Shown: positions 43,794 through 51,687 of the stretch, one piece after another
Numbering within the stretch: the stretch's first letter is position 1
Layout of the letters: the number at the start of each line of letters is the position of its first letter
From: a bacterium
Lineage (GTDB): Bacteria > Vulcanimicrobiota > Xenobia > Xenobiales > JADMJV01
Length of the DNA stretch: 64,000 nucleotides
Reading direction: 5' to 3'
Assembly (NCBI GenBank): GCA_018266105.1
Contig: JAFEBA010000004.1
Coordinates: 1-64,000 of the forward strand
Program-made: the position numbers and the translations under genes
Notes under the pieces: generated by a model
Seen by the model: only the letters and a program-made list of their open reading frames with translations
What the model was told of the DNA's origin: nothing
Databases searched by the model: none

Positions 43794-45371
43794 TTAGGGA
43801 TGCGGCGGAGCCAGGCCCATTCCATCCAGCACCTGGATTGCCTTGCTGACACCCTCCACGCCGCTGGCTTGAGAGGCGATGTAGCCATCGAGGTCGACCA
43901 CGACCACACAGGGAAGCTGATCATTGGTCAGACCGTAGTGCTTGGTCACGGAACCGTCGTCAAAGAGTCGCGCGTAAGTCGCTGGCAAGGACATCATCTG
44001 GCTGATGGCCGAGTTCTTGCTCTCGGTGTCCACGTGAATCACCGCGCAACCGATCTTGGTGCCGTAGCGATTGCCCAGGTCGCTGAGTGCGTTCAGGGTC
44101 TTGTCGTTATCGGCATTGCCAACCTTCCAAAAAAGCAGCACCACCGGGCGCGTGTGAAAATGCTGGAAAGAACGCCAGTAATGGTTACTCTGGTCACGCA
44201 GAGCAAAGCTGCGAGCGGCGCGAGTGGAGGGTGAGGCGGCACTGGCACCTTCTATCTCCACGCCCAAAGGAGCCAGACTGGCATAAGCCACCTGGTCAGC
44301 CCCGATGGTGAAATCAGTCAAGGCCGCCGGCTGGCCTTTGGCAGTGATTTTCAGCTTGTGTTTGCCCGGCTTGACGAACGCTCCCACGGGCGAAACGCCC
44401 AGGTAGTCGTTGTCCACCCAGACCGACTTGCCCACTTCTCCGCTCACCAACAAGGCGGGTTGAGGGACGTCGGCCAGGGCCAGCCCAACTTCCTTTTTAC
44501 TGCCTTCGCTGTCATTGGCGTGGCGGCGCAGCGCGGCCAGCCAGAGGTGGACTGAAGCGTAGTCCGGACGCAAATCACGAGCCTTGATCAAGGCCGCCTG
44601 ACCGCCTTCAAGGTCGCCCATCTTGAGCGAGATGGCAGCCTGATTCAGAAAGAGATCGATGTAAGGAGGGTTGCCGACCTGAGCCTTCTGTAACTGAGCC
44701 AGAGCCTCCTTATTTCGGTTGAGCTCAGAAAGCACGAGGGCCAGGTAGTTGCGCACGACTGGCTCCTTGGGCAGGCGGGCCTGGGCGGCTTGCATGGCTG
44801 GCAAGGCCTGCTTGGGACGGCCACCGGCATAGAGTTTGTAAGCCTCGATGAACTTGGCCGTGCCTGAAGTGGGCACTCGCTGAGCGACCTGCTCCCAGTC
44901 CTTTAGGCCGGCCGCTTCATTTCCGCGGAAGAACTCTAACTGGCCTTGGGAGTAGTGCAATACGACCGATTGGGGGTGGGTGGGGTAGAGATTCTCGGTG
45001 CTGGCCAGCAAATTGATGGCCTCAGAAAACTCCAACTCCTGGGTTTGCTGAGAAGCTCGCTTGCCCACCGCCAGCATCAGGTTATTCAGGGCGCCAGGAT
45101 GACTGGGATTGAAGTTCAGCGCTTTCTTGAACTCCAGGATGGCGCGCTCGTAACGACCATCCAGATAGCAAGCGTAACCTAAAGCCACATAGGCATCGGG
45201 GCGCTCGCCATAGAGATAAACCAGGCGTTCAAACTCCCGAACAGCGGTGGCGTAGTCTTTTTTGGCCAGCGCCTGGTCGCCCTTTTTGCGGACTTCCTCG
45301 TAAGACGGATCGGCCCAGACGGAGGCCAGACAGGAAAAAACTAGAGCGGCGATGGTGAATCGTTTGAGCAT
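43794..45371 (-). CDS. Exported TPR protein with PEGA-like and cysteine-less thioredoxin-like domains
   Basis: A 525-residue protein with a signal peptide ending SVWADP. Tetratricopeptide repeats occupy residues 25-290 (for example YATAVREFERLVYLYG and RYERAILEFKKALNFNPSHP). A PEGA-like beta domain follows (SVWVDNDYLGVSPVGAFVKP), then a thioredoxin-like C-terminal domain with VVLLFWKVGNADNDKTL at the position of the usual WCxxC motif, without cysteines. LPCVVVVDLDGYIASQ matches the cis-Pro region. The thioredoxin part is therefore probably structural or a binding module. Last gene of a minus-strand run from 47764. Confidence 0.75.
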   Translation of the reverse strand: MLKRFTIAALVFSCLASVWADPSYEEVRKKGDQALAKKDYATAVREFERLVYLYGERPDAYVALGYACYLDGRYERAILEFKKALNFNPSHPGALNNLMLAVGKRASQQTQELEFSEAINLLASTENLYPTHPQSVVLHYSQGQLEFFRGNEAAGLKDWEQVAQRVPTSGTAKFIEAYKLYAGGRPKQALPAMQAAQARLPKEPVVRNYLALVLSELNRNKEALAQLQKAQVGNPPYIDLFLNQAAISLKMGDLEGGQAALIKARDLRPDYASVHLWLAALRRHANDSEGSKKEVGLALADVPQPALLVSGEVGKSVWVDNDYLGVSPVGAFVKPGKHKLKITAKGQPAALTDFTIGADQVAYASLAPLGVEIEGASAASPSTRAARSFALRDQSNHYWRSFQHFHTRPVVLLFWKVGNADNDKTLNALSDLGNRYGTKIGCAVIHVDTESKNSAISQMMSLPATYARLFDDGSVTKHYGLTNDQLPCVVVVDLDGYIASQASGVEGVSKAIQVLDGMGLAPPHP

Positions 45372-45386
45372 CGGGCCCTCCCTCTA

Positions 45387-46178
45387 TTACATATCGCTGT
45401 GCTTCCACCAGCTGTAGTGGTCGCGTTGCAAACTTTCTTGACTGGGCATAGGGTAGTATTTCAGCTCGTCGCCGGCAACAACAAAGAAGCCGTTGCGAAT
45501 GCGCGAGTAGCTGAGCCGGTCGAAGATGGATTGAATACCGATGCTCTTGGTGCGAGGCTGATTGTCCGCCTTGAGCGCTTCGAGCACGGTGGCCAACTTC
45601 TGCGGGTGAACGCCCGGGATGGGAGCCGCCAGGAACGGGTTCTGCTTCCAATCAGCCAGGAATTTGTCCACATCCAGATCGATCTGAGTAAAGAACAGCT
45701 TGGGGCAACCGCGCGGATTGCCGGGGGTGGTCAGGTATTTGCCCAGAGCGGCGTGGTCATAGCTGCTGGCAACCAGCAACTGCACGGGATTGAGCTCCTG
45801 GATGATGTTGATGCGCGAATTGCTGGGGCTGGGCGTGAAAGTCTGAGGCTCGATGCACAGGACATCCCCGTTGACAGTGGCGGCGTAGAGGGAGCCCAAA
45901 CAGCCCACGCTGAGATGCTCCAGCACTCGGTAGGAGCTGATGAACTTGGTCATCTTGGGACTGCCGTCCGGGTGTTCCTTGGTCAGCTCCAGATACTCGT
46001 CGATGGGAAGATTCTCGTTGCGATAGTTGATATCAACTTCGATAAAGATCATCTTGCCAGAGTAGTAGCGTGCCGACCCCACAGAGTAGTAACGGCCGAA
46101 ATCCGCCGGTTCTAACTGCGAAGCCACCAACGCAAAATTGGGATACATGATGGCGTAAAGGTGCTTCTGATAACTCAC
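45387..46178 (-). CDS. Conserved hypothetical protein
   Basis: A 263-residue soluble protein that I do not recognise. It has alternating strands and helices, and segments such as SGKMIFIEVDINYRNEN, VNGDVLCIEPQTF and PKLFFTQIDLDVDKFL. The DVDIN/DLDV repeats suggest a duplicated domain. I chose a GTG start at 46178 with GAGGAG ahead of it; the frame extends 33 codons further without support. It sits between the TPR gene (15 bases away) and the GGCT-like gene (37 bases away), so all are probably co-transcribed. Confidence 0.6.
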   Translation of the reverse strand: MSYQKHLYAIMYPNFALVASQLEPADFGRYYSVGSARYYSGKMIFIEVDINYRNENLPIDEYLELTKEHPDGSPKMTKFISSYRVLEHLSVGCLGSLYAATVNGDVLCIEPQTFTPSPSNSRINIIQELNPVQLLVASSYDHAALGKYLTTPGNPRGCPKLFFTQIDLDVDKFLADWKQNPFLAAPIPGVHPQKLATVLEALKADNQPRTKSIGIQSIFDRLSYSRIRNGFFVVAGDELKYYPMPSQESLQRDHYSWWKHSDM

Positions 46179-46215
46179 CGGACGGACTCCTCGCTGTTTT
46201 TGCTGCTCACCCCTG

Positions 46216-46572
46216 CTACGTGCAAGTGGGATCCTCCTGCCCTTGGACCGCCCAAGCCAGGGAAGGTCCTGCGACAAGTACCCAGGCCTGCACGGTCTGG
46301 TCGCCCACTTCCACCGACAATTGCTGGCGTCGGTAGTAGCCCTGCTTCACTCCAAACTCGGCCTCCAGCATCCAGTCGTCGCCGGTCTGAGTATTCACCA
46401 GCGACCCCTGCACGCACACGCCCTCGTGTGGAATGATATGGGTGTAAGCGGGATGCTCCACTAACTTGTAGTCATTTAGAACAGCCGGAATCATATCGGG
46501 AGCCCTGCCGAGCACGCGCGCGAAGAAATCGTGCTCATCAAAAGGCGGATAGGTAAACCACCAGACGGCCAC
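46216..46572 (-). CDS. Gamma-glutamylcyclotransferase-like (AIG2/GGCT fold) small protein
   Basis: A 118-residue protein with the GGCT-like pattern: an N-terminal strand and turn (VWWFTYPPFDEHDFFARVLG), IIPHEGVCVQGSLVNTQT in the middle and a C-terminal LEAEFGVKQGYYRRQQLSVE that resembles the catalytic Glu-Tyr-Arg segment. GGCT enzymes release 5-oxoproline from gamma-glutamyl peptides, but the typical YGSL start is not present, so activity is uncertain. The GTG start lies one base after the previous stop. Confidence 0.55.
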   Translation of the reverse strand: MAVWWFTYPPFDEHDFFARVLGRAPDMIPAVLNDYKLVEHPAYTHIIPHEGVCVQGSLVNTQTGDDWMLEAEFGVKQGYYRRQQLSVEVGDQTVQAWVLVAGPSLAWAVQGQEDPTCT

Positions 46573-46573
46573 G

Positions 46574-47764
46574 TCAGAGGGGCGCCCAGGCCTGCACGGC
46601 GGTGCGGAAGGCGCTGCCCATTACGTACCACCATTCTTTTTGCTGAGCCGTCTTGGCATGCACTGGAAGCATCGGCAGGGTCTGGCCAGCGCGAAAGTCC
46701 ACCTTGTAAAGTTGGTCGTCGTCTCCCTCCGGGCCAACGTAGGCGGCGCTGGTTCCGCGGGGCGAGACCGCCAGATCGCGGCTCTTGGGTCGATCCCAAC
46801 CCTCAGCACTGAGCTGGGTCGCCTGCAAATTCTCAGGCTCGAAGCGATAGACCCGCTTTTTCTCCAAAAGCAAAAAATAGCGCGCCTCGCGCGGCCAGAA
46901 GGGCTGATAGGCGTGGGACTCCGTTCCGGAGCTCAGGCGCGTGAACTGATTGGAACGTACGTCCCAGAAAGCGTACAGATCGCAGCTGTCCTTGGTCTGA
47001 ATGGCCGCCACCAGACCGGAGCTGTCGGGAGACCAGGTGCTGCGCACTGCGATGCACTGGGTTCGGATGCCGCTCCAGGTGAGCTGGTCCTCTTCCTGAT
47101 TATAAAACCACAGAGTTCGATCCCCGCTGTCACCCATCACAATAACCATGGCAAACCACTTGCCGTCTTGCGAGGGCCAGACTTTTTCGATGTGTAGCTT
47201 TTCGGTCTCATATGGAATGTTGACGATCTTGGTCAGGCGGTCGTCACCCGGGCTCCAGCGCAGCAGACTCAAAGACTTGCTCAGGCCGTCCGAGTCCTTA
47301 TCTGGCTTCTCGTAACGCTGGAAAAACATCTGTCCGCCGCGCACACCGATCAGTTCGATGCCCTGGTTTTCAAAGCGAATCTCCTTTTGTTGGCCGGAGG
47401 CAACCTCCACCACCGTGACCCGGGGCACACCTTGACTCTTGGGCTGCAGCAACAACCGCGCATCATTGTCCAACCAGCCCAGCAACTGCCACTCACCCGG
47501 TTCCAGCTGGCAGACCATGCGCGCTTCTGGACCGACTGTCCAGAGCTGCCAAGGGCTCCCCTCCTGATCGCGAGCCAGGTAGGCCAGCTTGTCTTCACTC
47601 TCCGACCAACAGGGTTGGGCCAGACTGGGGAAGCGCTCGCTTTCGACCTGTCGCACCAGACTGCTCAAGTACAATCCGGCTCCCAGGCAAAGACATAGGA
47701 AGATCGCCCACATCAGGGCGATGACCTTGAGAGTCTTGCGTGAGTTCTGATCAAATACAAACAA
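46574..47764 (-). CDS. Membrane-anchored beta-propeller (PD40/TolB-like) protein
   Basis: A 396-residue protein with a short cytoplasmic N-terminus, one membrane helix (about residues 12-35, VIALMWAIFLCLCLGAGLYL) and an extracytoplasmic beta-propeller. Repeated blades end with W-S-P-D/G-like motifs (CWSESEDKLAYLAR, RWSPGDDRLTKI, TWSPDSSGLVAAI), as in TolB/PD40 repeats. Function is unknown. It is the first gene of the run leading to the TPR protein. Confidence 0.7.
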   Translation of the reverse strand: MFVFDQNSRKTLKVIALMWAIFLCLCLGAGLYLSSLVRQVESERFPSLAQPCWSESEDKLAYLARDQEGSPWQLWTVGPEARMVCQLEPGEWQLLGWLDNDARLLLQPKSQGVPRVTVVEVASGQQKEIRFENQGIELIGVRGGQMFFQRYEKPDKDSDGLSKSLSLLRWSPGDDRLTKIVNIPYETEKLHIEKVWPSQDGKWFAMVIVMGDSGDRTLWFYNQEEDQLTWSGIRTQCIAVRSTWSPDSSGLVAAIQTKDSCDLYAFWDVRSNQFTRLSSGTESHAYQPFWPREARYFLLLEKKRVYRFEPENLQATQLSAEGWDRPKSRDLAVSPRGTSAAYVGPEGDDDQLYKVDFRAGQTLPMLPVHAKTAQQKEWWYVMGSAFRTAVQAWAPL

Positions 47765-47786
47765 GGGTTTGAACCGAAAAATAGGT

Positions 47787-47804
47787 TTCGAATCTCGGTT
47801 CGAA
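47787..47804. repeat. Two TTCGAA palindromes upstream of the beta-propeller gene
   Basis: TTCGAA occurs at 47787-47792 and 47799-47804, twelve bases apart, within GGTTTCGAA and GGTTCGAA contexts just upstream of the gene starting at 47764. The same core recurs upstream of the rod operon. It could be a regulator binding site, but six-base palindromes may be chance. Confidence 0.25.
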
Positions 47805-47836
47805 GCCCCTCCCCAACTGTGTAAAATGAAGGATTT

Positions 47837-48808
47837 TCAGCGCATGGGCAGGCGCAAACCGCGCAGATAGAGCATTCGGCTCGGGATCCGAGTTTCGTCC
47901 ATGGCGTTGTCACAGACAATGGCCGCCTCGTACTCGTCCCCCTTGGTTGGTCGAATGGCCAGCCCGCTGCCGTGATTGCCCGGGCAAAGGTCCTTTTGAA
48001 CCAGCCTGGCCGGACCGAAACCGGCCTTCAAAAACCAGATCTGATTGGAGCCGAACTGCTTTCCTTCGTTACCCACCGCACTCATCAGCATCACCAACCC
48101 CTTTTCTGGCACATAGGCGATATCAGTCAGTTCATACGGGGTTCCGGTGGCCGGATCGGTGCCGGGTTTCAGGTCGGTCTTCACGAACTTCAGGTCAAAA
48201 TCGTTGGAGCGAGCCAAAAACTTATCCAGCTGGCCCTCAAACAGCACCACCGTGCCGTCTTTAGCCAGGCATTTGTCGAAGCCAAAAAAGACCCGGTTGT
48301 GCTTGGGGTCCATGGCAATGCCGGTGATCTCACCCGGATTCTCGCAAGACTCTCCATAAAAGCCGCAAGAGCGGAGAGCCGTGTCGGGATGATAGTTGTC
48401 TTTGCCAGACTCGGGATCAAGCTGCTCGTTTTGCAGAACAATCTGATGCATAATCGAGCGATTTTCCACAAAACGCGTGTTGTTTTTGATGTGGTAGTGG
48501 CTACCCGTCACGAAGTAGCGATTGTCTTTCCACCAGCAGAGTCCGCTAAAGTTGGCTTCTCCCATTTTTTGAGGATGGTCCAGGAAGCGAAAGCGTCGAC
48601 CTTCGGTGTCGAAAATATGGAAAACCGTATAGGCGCGGTCACTCACCAGCACTTTACCGTCAGGCAAAAAAACGGCCCCCGTCGGACCAAAGTCCTCCAT
48701 CAGACCCATATCCCCGCGCATGTCGGAGGCTTTAACACTGAATTCCTCAGCCACCGAGACCCAGGGAAGAACGGCCAAGAGGAGCAAACCGACCAGAGTT
48801 TTACGCAT
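47837..48808 (-). CDS. Exported beta-propeller protein, DUF3616-like
   Basis: A 323-residue protein with a signal peptide (RKTLVGLLLLAVLPWVSVAEE, cleavage near residue 21). The mature part contains blades such as GAVFLPDGKVLVSDRAYTVF, SGLCWWKDNRYFVTGSHYH and GEITGIAMDPKHNRVFFGFD, which resemble DUF3616/esterase-like phytase propellers. Conserved SGL and GSH motifs fit that family. Enzymatic activity is not established. I chose the ATG with a GGTGAGG site; 66 upstream codons have no support. Confidence 0.7.
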   Translation of the reverse strand: MRKTLVGLLLLAVLPWVSVAEEFSVKASDMRGDMGLMEDFGPTGAVFLPDGKVLVSDRAYTVFHIFDTEGRRFRFLDHPQKMGEANFSGLCWWKDNRYFVTGSHYHIKNNTRFVENRSIMHQIVLQNEQLDPESGKDNYHPDTALRSCGFYGESCENPGEITGIAMDPKHNRVFFGFDKCLAKDGTVVLFEGQLDKFLARSNDFDLKFVKTDLKPGTDPATGTPYELTDIAYVPEKGLVMLMSAVGNEGKQFGSNQIWFLKAGFGPARLVQKDLCPGNHGSGLAIRPTKGDEYEAAIVCDNAMDETRIPSRMLYLRGLRLPMR

Positions 48809-48873
48809 GAAGACCTCACCTTGAAAAAATCTCGTTGAAATTTTTTCTTCGAGCAAAACTTTCCTGCAGGACC

Positions 48874-49716
48874 TTACGGCGTGCCCGGGACCGTTCCATC
48901 CTTCAATCCCAGCCAGGGATCGTGGATGGGCACCCCGAGCACCTCTTCGAATAAGGGGTCGGTGCACTCTTCCAGCCGAGGAGGCTGACTGTGCCCGGCC
49001 AACCAACGATGAGCCATTGGGCGTGCGACCCGACGGTAGCGACGAGAATCTTCAATCACCACCTGCTCTCCACTGGCCTGAACCGGCAATCCCAACTGCT
49101 GGTTGACCTGGATTTTACTCAGAGGGTATCGACTGAGATCCAGGCTGGGCACTGGCGGGGCCGGCTCACCCAGAGCCTTGAGAAGGGGGCTTTCAATGAT
49201 GGCTTTACTGGCCGTCAGTCGCGGCTGTGAGGCCAACAGCTCCGGCTGCTGTTGCCAGGAGCGCCACGGTCCGTCCTCATCATTATAGTGCGCCATCGCC
49301 TTCTGCCACTCGGGCAAGAAGTCTTCGGGTGTATAAACTCCAGGAAAGGCATCCACCACGGTGCCATCCGGTCGGCAGAGATAGATGACGGTGCTCCCCT
49401 TGAGAGTGCGTTGCATGGTGCGGCCGTCGCCGAAATCAATGGTCACCTTGGGGGCGGGTCGCAGATTTTGCCAGGCCAGCTGACAGTTTTGGGTCGCTTG
49501 CACGAAACGGGCGTCAGAGAGCAGCACGGCCCTCAAGGTGCGGGCATTGGTTCAACACCAGTCTTCGTCGAGATCTCCAAGCATTTGCAGCACCAGGATG
49601 GGCCGCTCACCCTGGCCACGAGCCCTGTCCCAGGGGATCCATTCGCGGCCACCGAGTTGAGGAGTGGCCCAACCGCAACCGGTCAGGCTCAATACAAAAA
49701 GCAATTTGCGCAACAT
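48874..49716 (-). CDS. Thioredoxin-like lipoprotein with in-frame UGA (candidate selenoprotein)
   Basis: Reading from ATG 49716 gives a lipoprotein signal (RKLLFVLSLTGC, lipid Cys14), then VLQMLGDLDEDWC, then UGA at 49554-49552, then TNARTLRAVLLSDARFV in the same frame for 225 more residues. The UGA would be residue 55, directly after Trp-Cys, the position where thioredoxin-like exported proteins have their redox site. Both halves look intact and in frame, giving 280 residues if UGA is selenocysteine. A bSECIS-like hairpin follows. If UGA is a stop, this is a pseudogene. TGA is a normal stop elsewhere, so wholesale recoding is unlikely. The C-terminal half contains further unassigned segments. 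Confidence 0.6.
49509..49532 (-). other. Candidate bacterial SECIS hairpin after the in-frame UGA
   Basis: On the mRNA, the stem GGGC(C)GU / ACGCCC with a single bulged C closes an 11-base loop starting with G. The loop begins 26 bases after the UGA. This fits the loose bSECIS consensus (loop within about 16-37 bases, G in the first two loop positions), but the stem is short and such hairpins also arise by chance in GC-rich DNA. Confidence 0.3.
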
Positions 49717-49771
49717 GGCCGGACAGTCGCCAGGATTCAGCTTCTATTCCCTGGGGTATGCAAACATCTCG

Positions 49772-50650
49772 ATGAGGATTTTACTGTTCTTTTTCTTGCT
49801 GTTGGGCTGCGCTCAGGCGCAACTGCTCTCCAACCAAAGCCTGGGGCGCGAACGCGGAGTCGAAGTTCGTCAATGGACCTACCGCAGCCATGGCATGGCC
49901 GTGCGCGGCCTTCTCTTTGTGCCGCCAGTGGCGGCCGGAAGCAAAAAGCCGGTGGTGATTTTCTCTCACGATGGCATCAATGGCATCTCCAAAGAACACA
50001 GACTCTCCTCACTGCGCCTGGCCAACGCCGGATTCGTGGTCTTCGCCCCCAGCTACCGCGGGGAAGACGGCTCGGATGGAATGGTTGAGGTGGCCAAGGG
50101 CGAGGTCGAAGACGTGCTAGAAGCCATCAAACTGATGGACCAGGTTCCCGAGGCGGACGCGGACCGCATCGCCCTGGCCGGTGCCTCTCACGGGGCGCTG
50201 ATCTCATTTCTGGCCGCGGCCCGGAATGCCGAAGTCAAGGCGGTGGTGGCCGCCTACGGGGTCATGGATATCTACCGCTGGTGGGACTATCTCAGTCGGG
50301 CCGGCAAAATCGGCGGCGATGAAGTCACGCGGCGCACCTATGGGGACGGTCCCGAGTCCCGCCCTCACTCTTTCGCCATTCGCAACGCGGTAGCGGTGGC
50401 CAACCGCATCAACTGTCCGGTACTGGTCCTGCAGGGCAAGAAAGACGACATCGTGCCCTGGGAACAGGCCTCCTATATCGAAGCCGCTTTGAAGAAGGCT
50501 GGCAAGAACTGTCAGGTCGAGCTCTATCCGGATTGCTTGCACGGCTTTTTAGTCTACGCACCGTACCTGCACGATGTGACTCGGGCAGAACGCGCGCAGA
50601 CCGAGCGAAGCTGGCGCACCATGCTCGACTTTCTCCATAAGCACGTTTAG
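49772..50650 (+). CDS. Exported dienelactone-hydrolase-like serine hydrolase
   Basis: An alpha/beta hydrolase of 292 residues with an N-terminal signal (RILLFFFLLLGCAQAQ), possibly a lipoprotein. The nucleophile elbow is GASHGAL, the acid is in LVLQGKKDDIVPW and the histidine in YPDCLHGFLVY, which matches the dienelactone hydrolase / prolyl oligopeptidase family. Substrate unknown. I chose the ATG at 49772 because it starts the signal; the frame upstream overlaps the divergent lipoprotein gene. Its stop overlaps the convergent cydB stop by four bases. Confidence 0.85.
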   Translation: MRILLFFFLLLGCAQAQLLSNQSLGRERGVEVRQWTYRSHGMAVRGLLFVPPVAAGSKKPVVIFSHDGINGISKEHRLSSLRLANAGFVVFAPSYRGEDGSDGMVEVAKGEVEDVLEAIKLMDQVPEADADRIALAGASHGALISFLAAARNAEVKAVVAAYGVMDIYRWWDYLSRAGKIGGDEVTRRTYGDGPESRPHSFAIRNAVAVANRINCPVLVLQGKKDDIVPWEQASYIEAALKKAGKNCQVELYPDCLHGFLVYAPYLHDVTRAERAQTERSWRTMLDFLHKHV

Positions 50651-51687
50651 TCGTGCTCGGAACTCGCCCCAACCTTACCTGAGTAATAGCGGGAAAGGAA
50701 GGCCACGTAGCCCAGGCTCAAGATCAGGGCTGGAATCCACCAGACCAGAGCAATACGCAGGCTGTGTTCGGGAGCACAGAGCGCTTCGGCGCTCAGGTGG
50801 GCTCGTTCGGGCAGGGTCGAATACAGCATCACCGGATAAAGCGTGGCCGCCCCGGTCATAATAATTCCGTAGATCAAACCGCTGGAGCCAATCACGGCCA
50901 GCCTTTCCCTGTTCCGCTTGAATCCCAGGGCCAGTGCGACACCACCGGCCACAGCCAGGCCAGCATTGACCCAGGCGAAAGGTCGATGCATGAAGCCGCT
51001 CAGCAACTCCGGCCGGACTGTCCAGGTCATACCCGTCATCAGAAGAAACAGCGGGATGCTGGCCAGCCACAAACGCCAGGCCAGTTGACGCGAACGGTCG
51101 TGGATCGGACCCTCCGTTCGCAGGGTCAAGTAGGTCGCGCCATGGGCGGTCAGTATCAGCACCGCGAAGGCGGCCACGCTCAAGGTGAACCAATCCAGCA
51201 AACCGACCTGCCCGGTGACCCGGAAAGTAGTGAAAAAGGTCAGATAGAACGAGCCATCGGGCTTGAGTGGCACGCCGCGGATAACGTTCCCGAAAGCGGC
51301 CCCAAAGAGCACGGCCAGCAGCAGATTGCTCAGCCCGAAAACGGCGTCCCAAAAGGTCTGCCAGAGGGGATCATCCAGATGTCCCCCAACTTCCAGCGAG
51401 ATTCCGCGCAGCAAAATGCACCAGAGCACCAGGAACAAGGCCAAATAATAGCCGGAGAAGACGACCGCCATAAAGCCGGGAAAGGCCATCATCATGACCC
51501 CTCCGGTTCCCAGCAGCCAGACCTCGTGCCAGGTCCAAAGTGGTCCGATGGCCCGAATGATCTGCCGCCGTTCCTGGCGATTGCGGGTGACCAGCCAGTG
51601 CAGTATGCCGGTTCCAAAATTGCGTCCGTCCAGCACCACGTAGGTGGTCAGCATGAAGGCCAGGATGACATACCAGAGAGCGCTCAC
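50647..51687 (-). CDS. cydB: Cytochrome bd quinol oxidase subunit II
   Basis: A 346-residue polytopic membrane protein with about eight helices, pairing with CydA to reduce oxygen with quinol. The N-terminal motif, DGYDLG in canonical CydB, here reads DGRNFGTGILH, and the next motif reads IGPLWTWHEVWLLGTGG rather than the usual NEVWL. These variations occur in some non-proteobacterial bd oxidases. The start overlaps the cydA stop by ATGA. No CydX-like small gene follows. Confidence 0.93.
   Translation of the reverse strand: MSALWYVILAFMLTTYVVLDGRNFGTGILHWLVTRNRQERRQIIRAIGPLWTWHEVWLLGTGGVMMMAFPGFMAVVFSGYYLALFLVLWCILLRGISLEVGGHLDDPLWQTFWDAVFGLSNLLLAVLFGAAFGNVIRGVPLKPDGSFYLTFFTTFRVTGQVGLLDWFTLSVAAFAVLILTAHGATYLTLRTEGPIHDRSRQLAWRLWLASIPLFLLMTGMTWTVRPELLSGFMHRPFAWVNAGLAVAGGVALALGFKRNRERLAVIGSSGLIYGIIMTGAATLYPVMLYSTLPERAHLSAEALCAPEHSLRIALVWWIPALILSLGYVAFLSRYYSGKVGASSEHD

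Noticed and set aside
48874..49536. A shorter gene beginning at TTG 49536 downstream of the UGA
   Set aside because: It would remove the lipoprotein signal and the Trp-Cys motif that lie in frame just upstream, so it does not give a sensible protein on its own.
49552..49554. Genome-wide reassignment of UGA to Trp or Gly
   Set aside because: UGA is used as the terminal codon of many intact genes here, often in ATGA overlaps.
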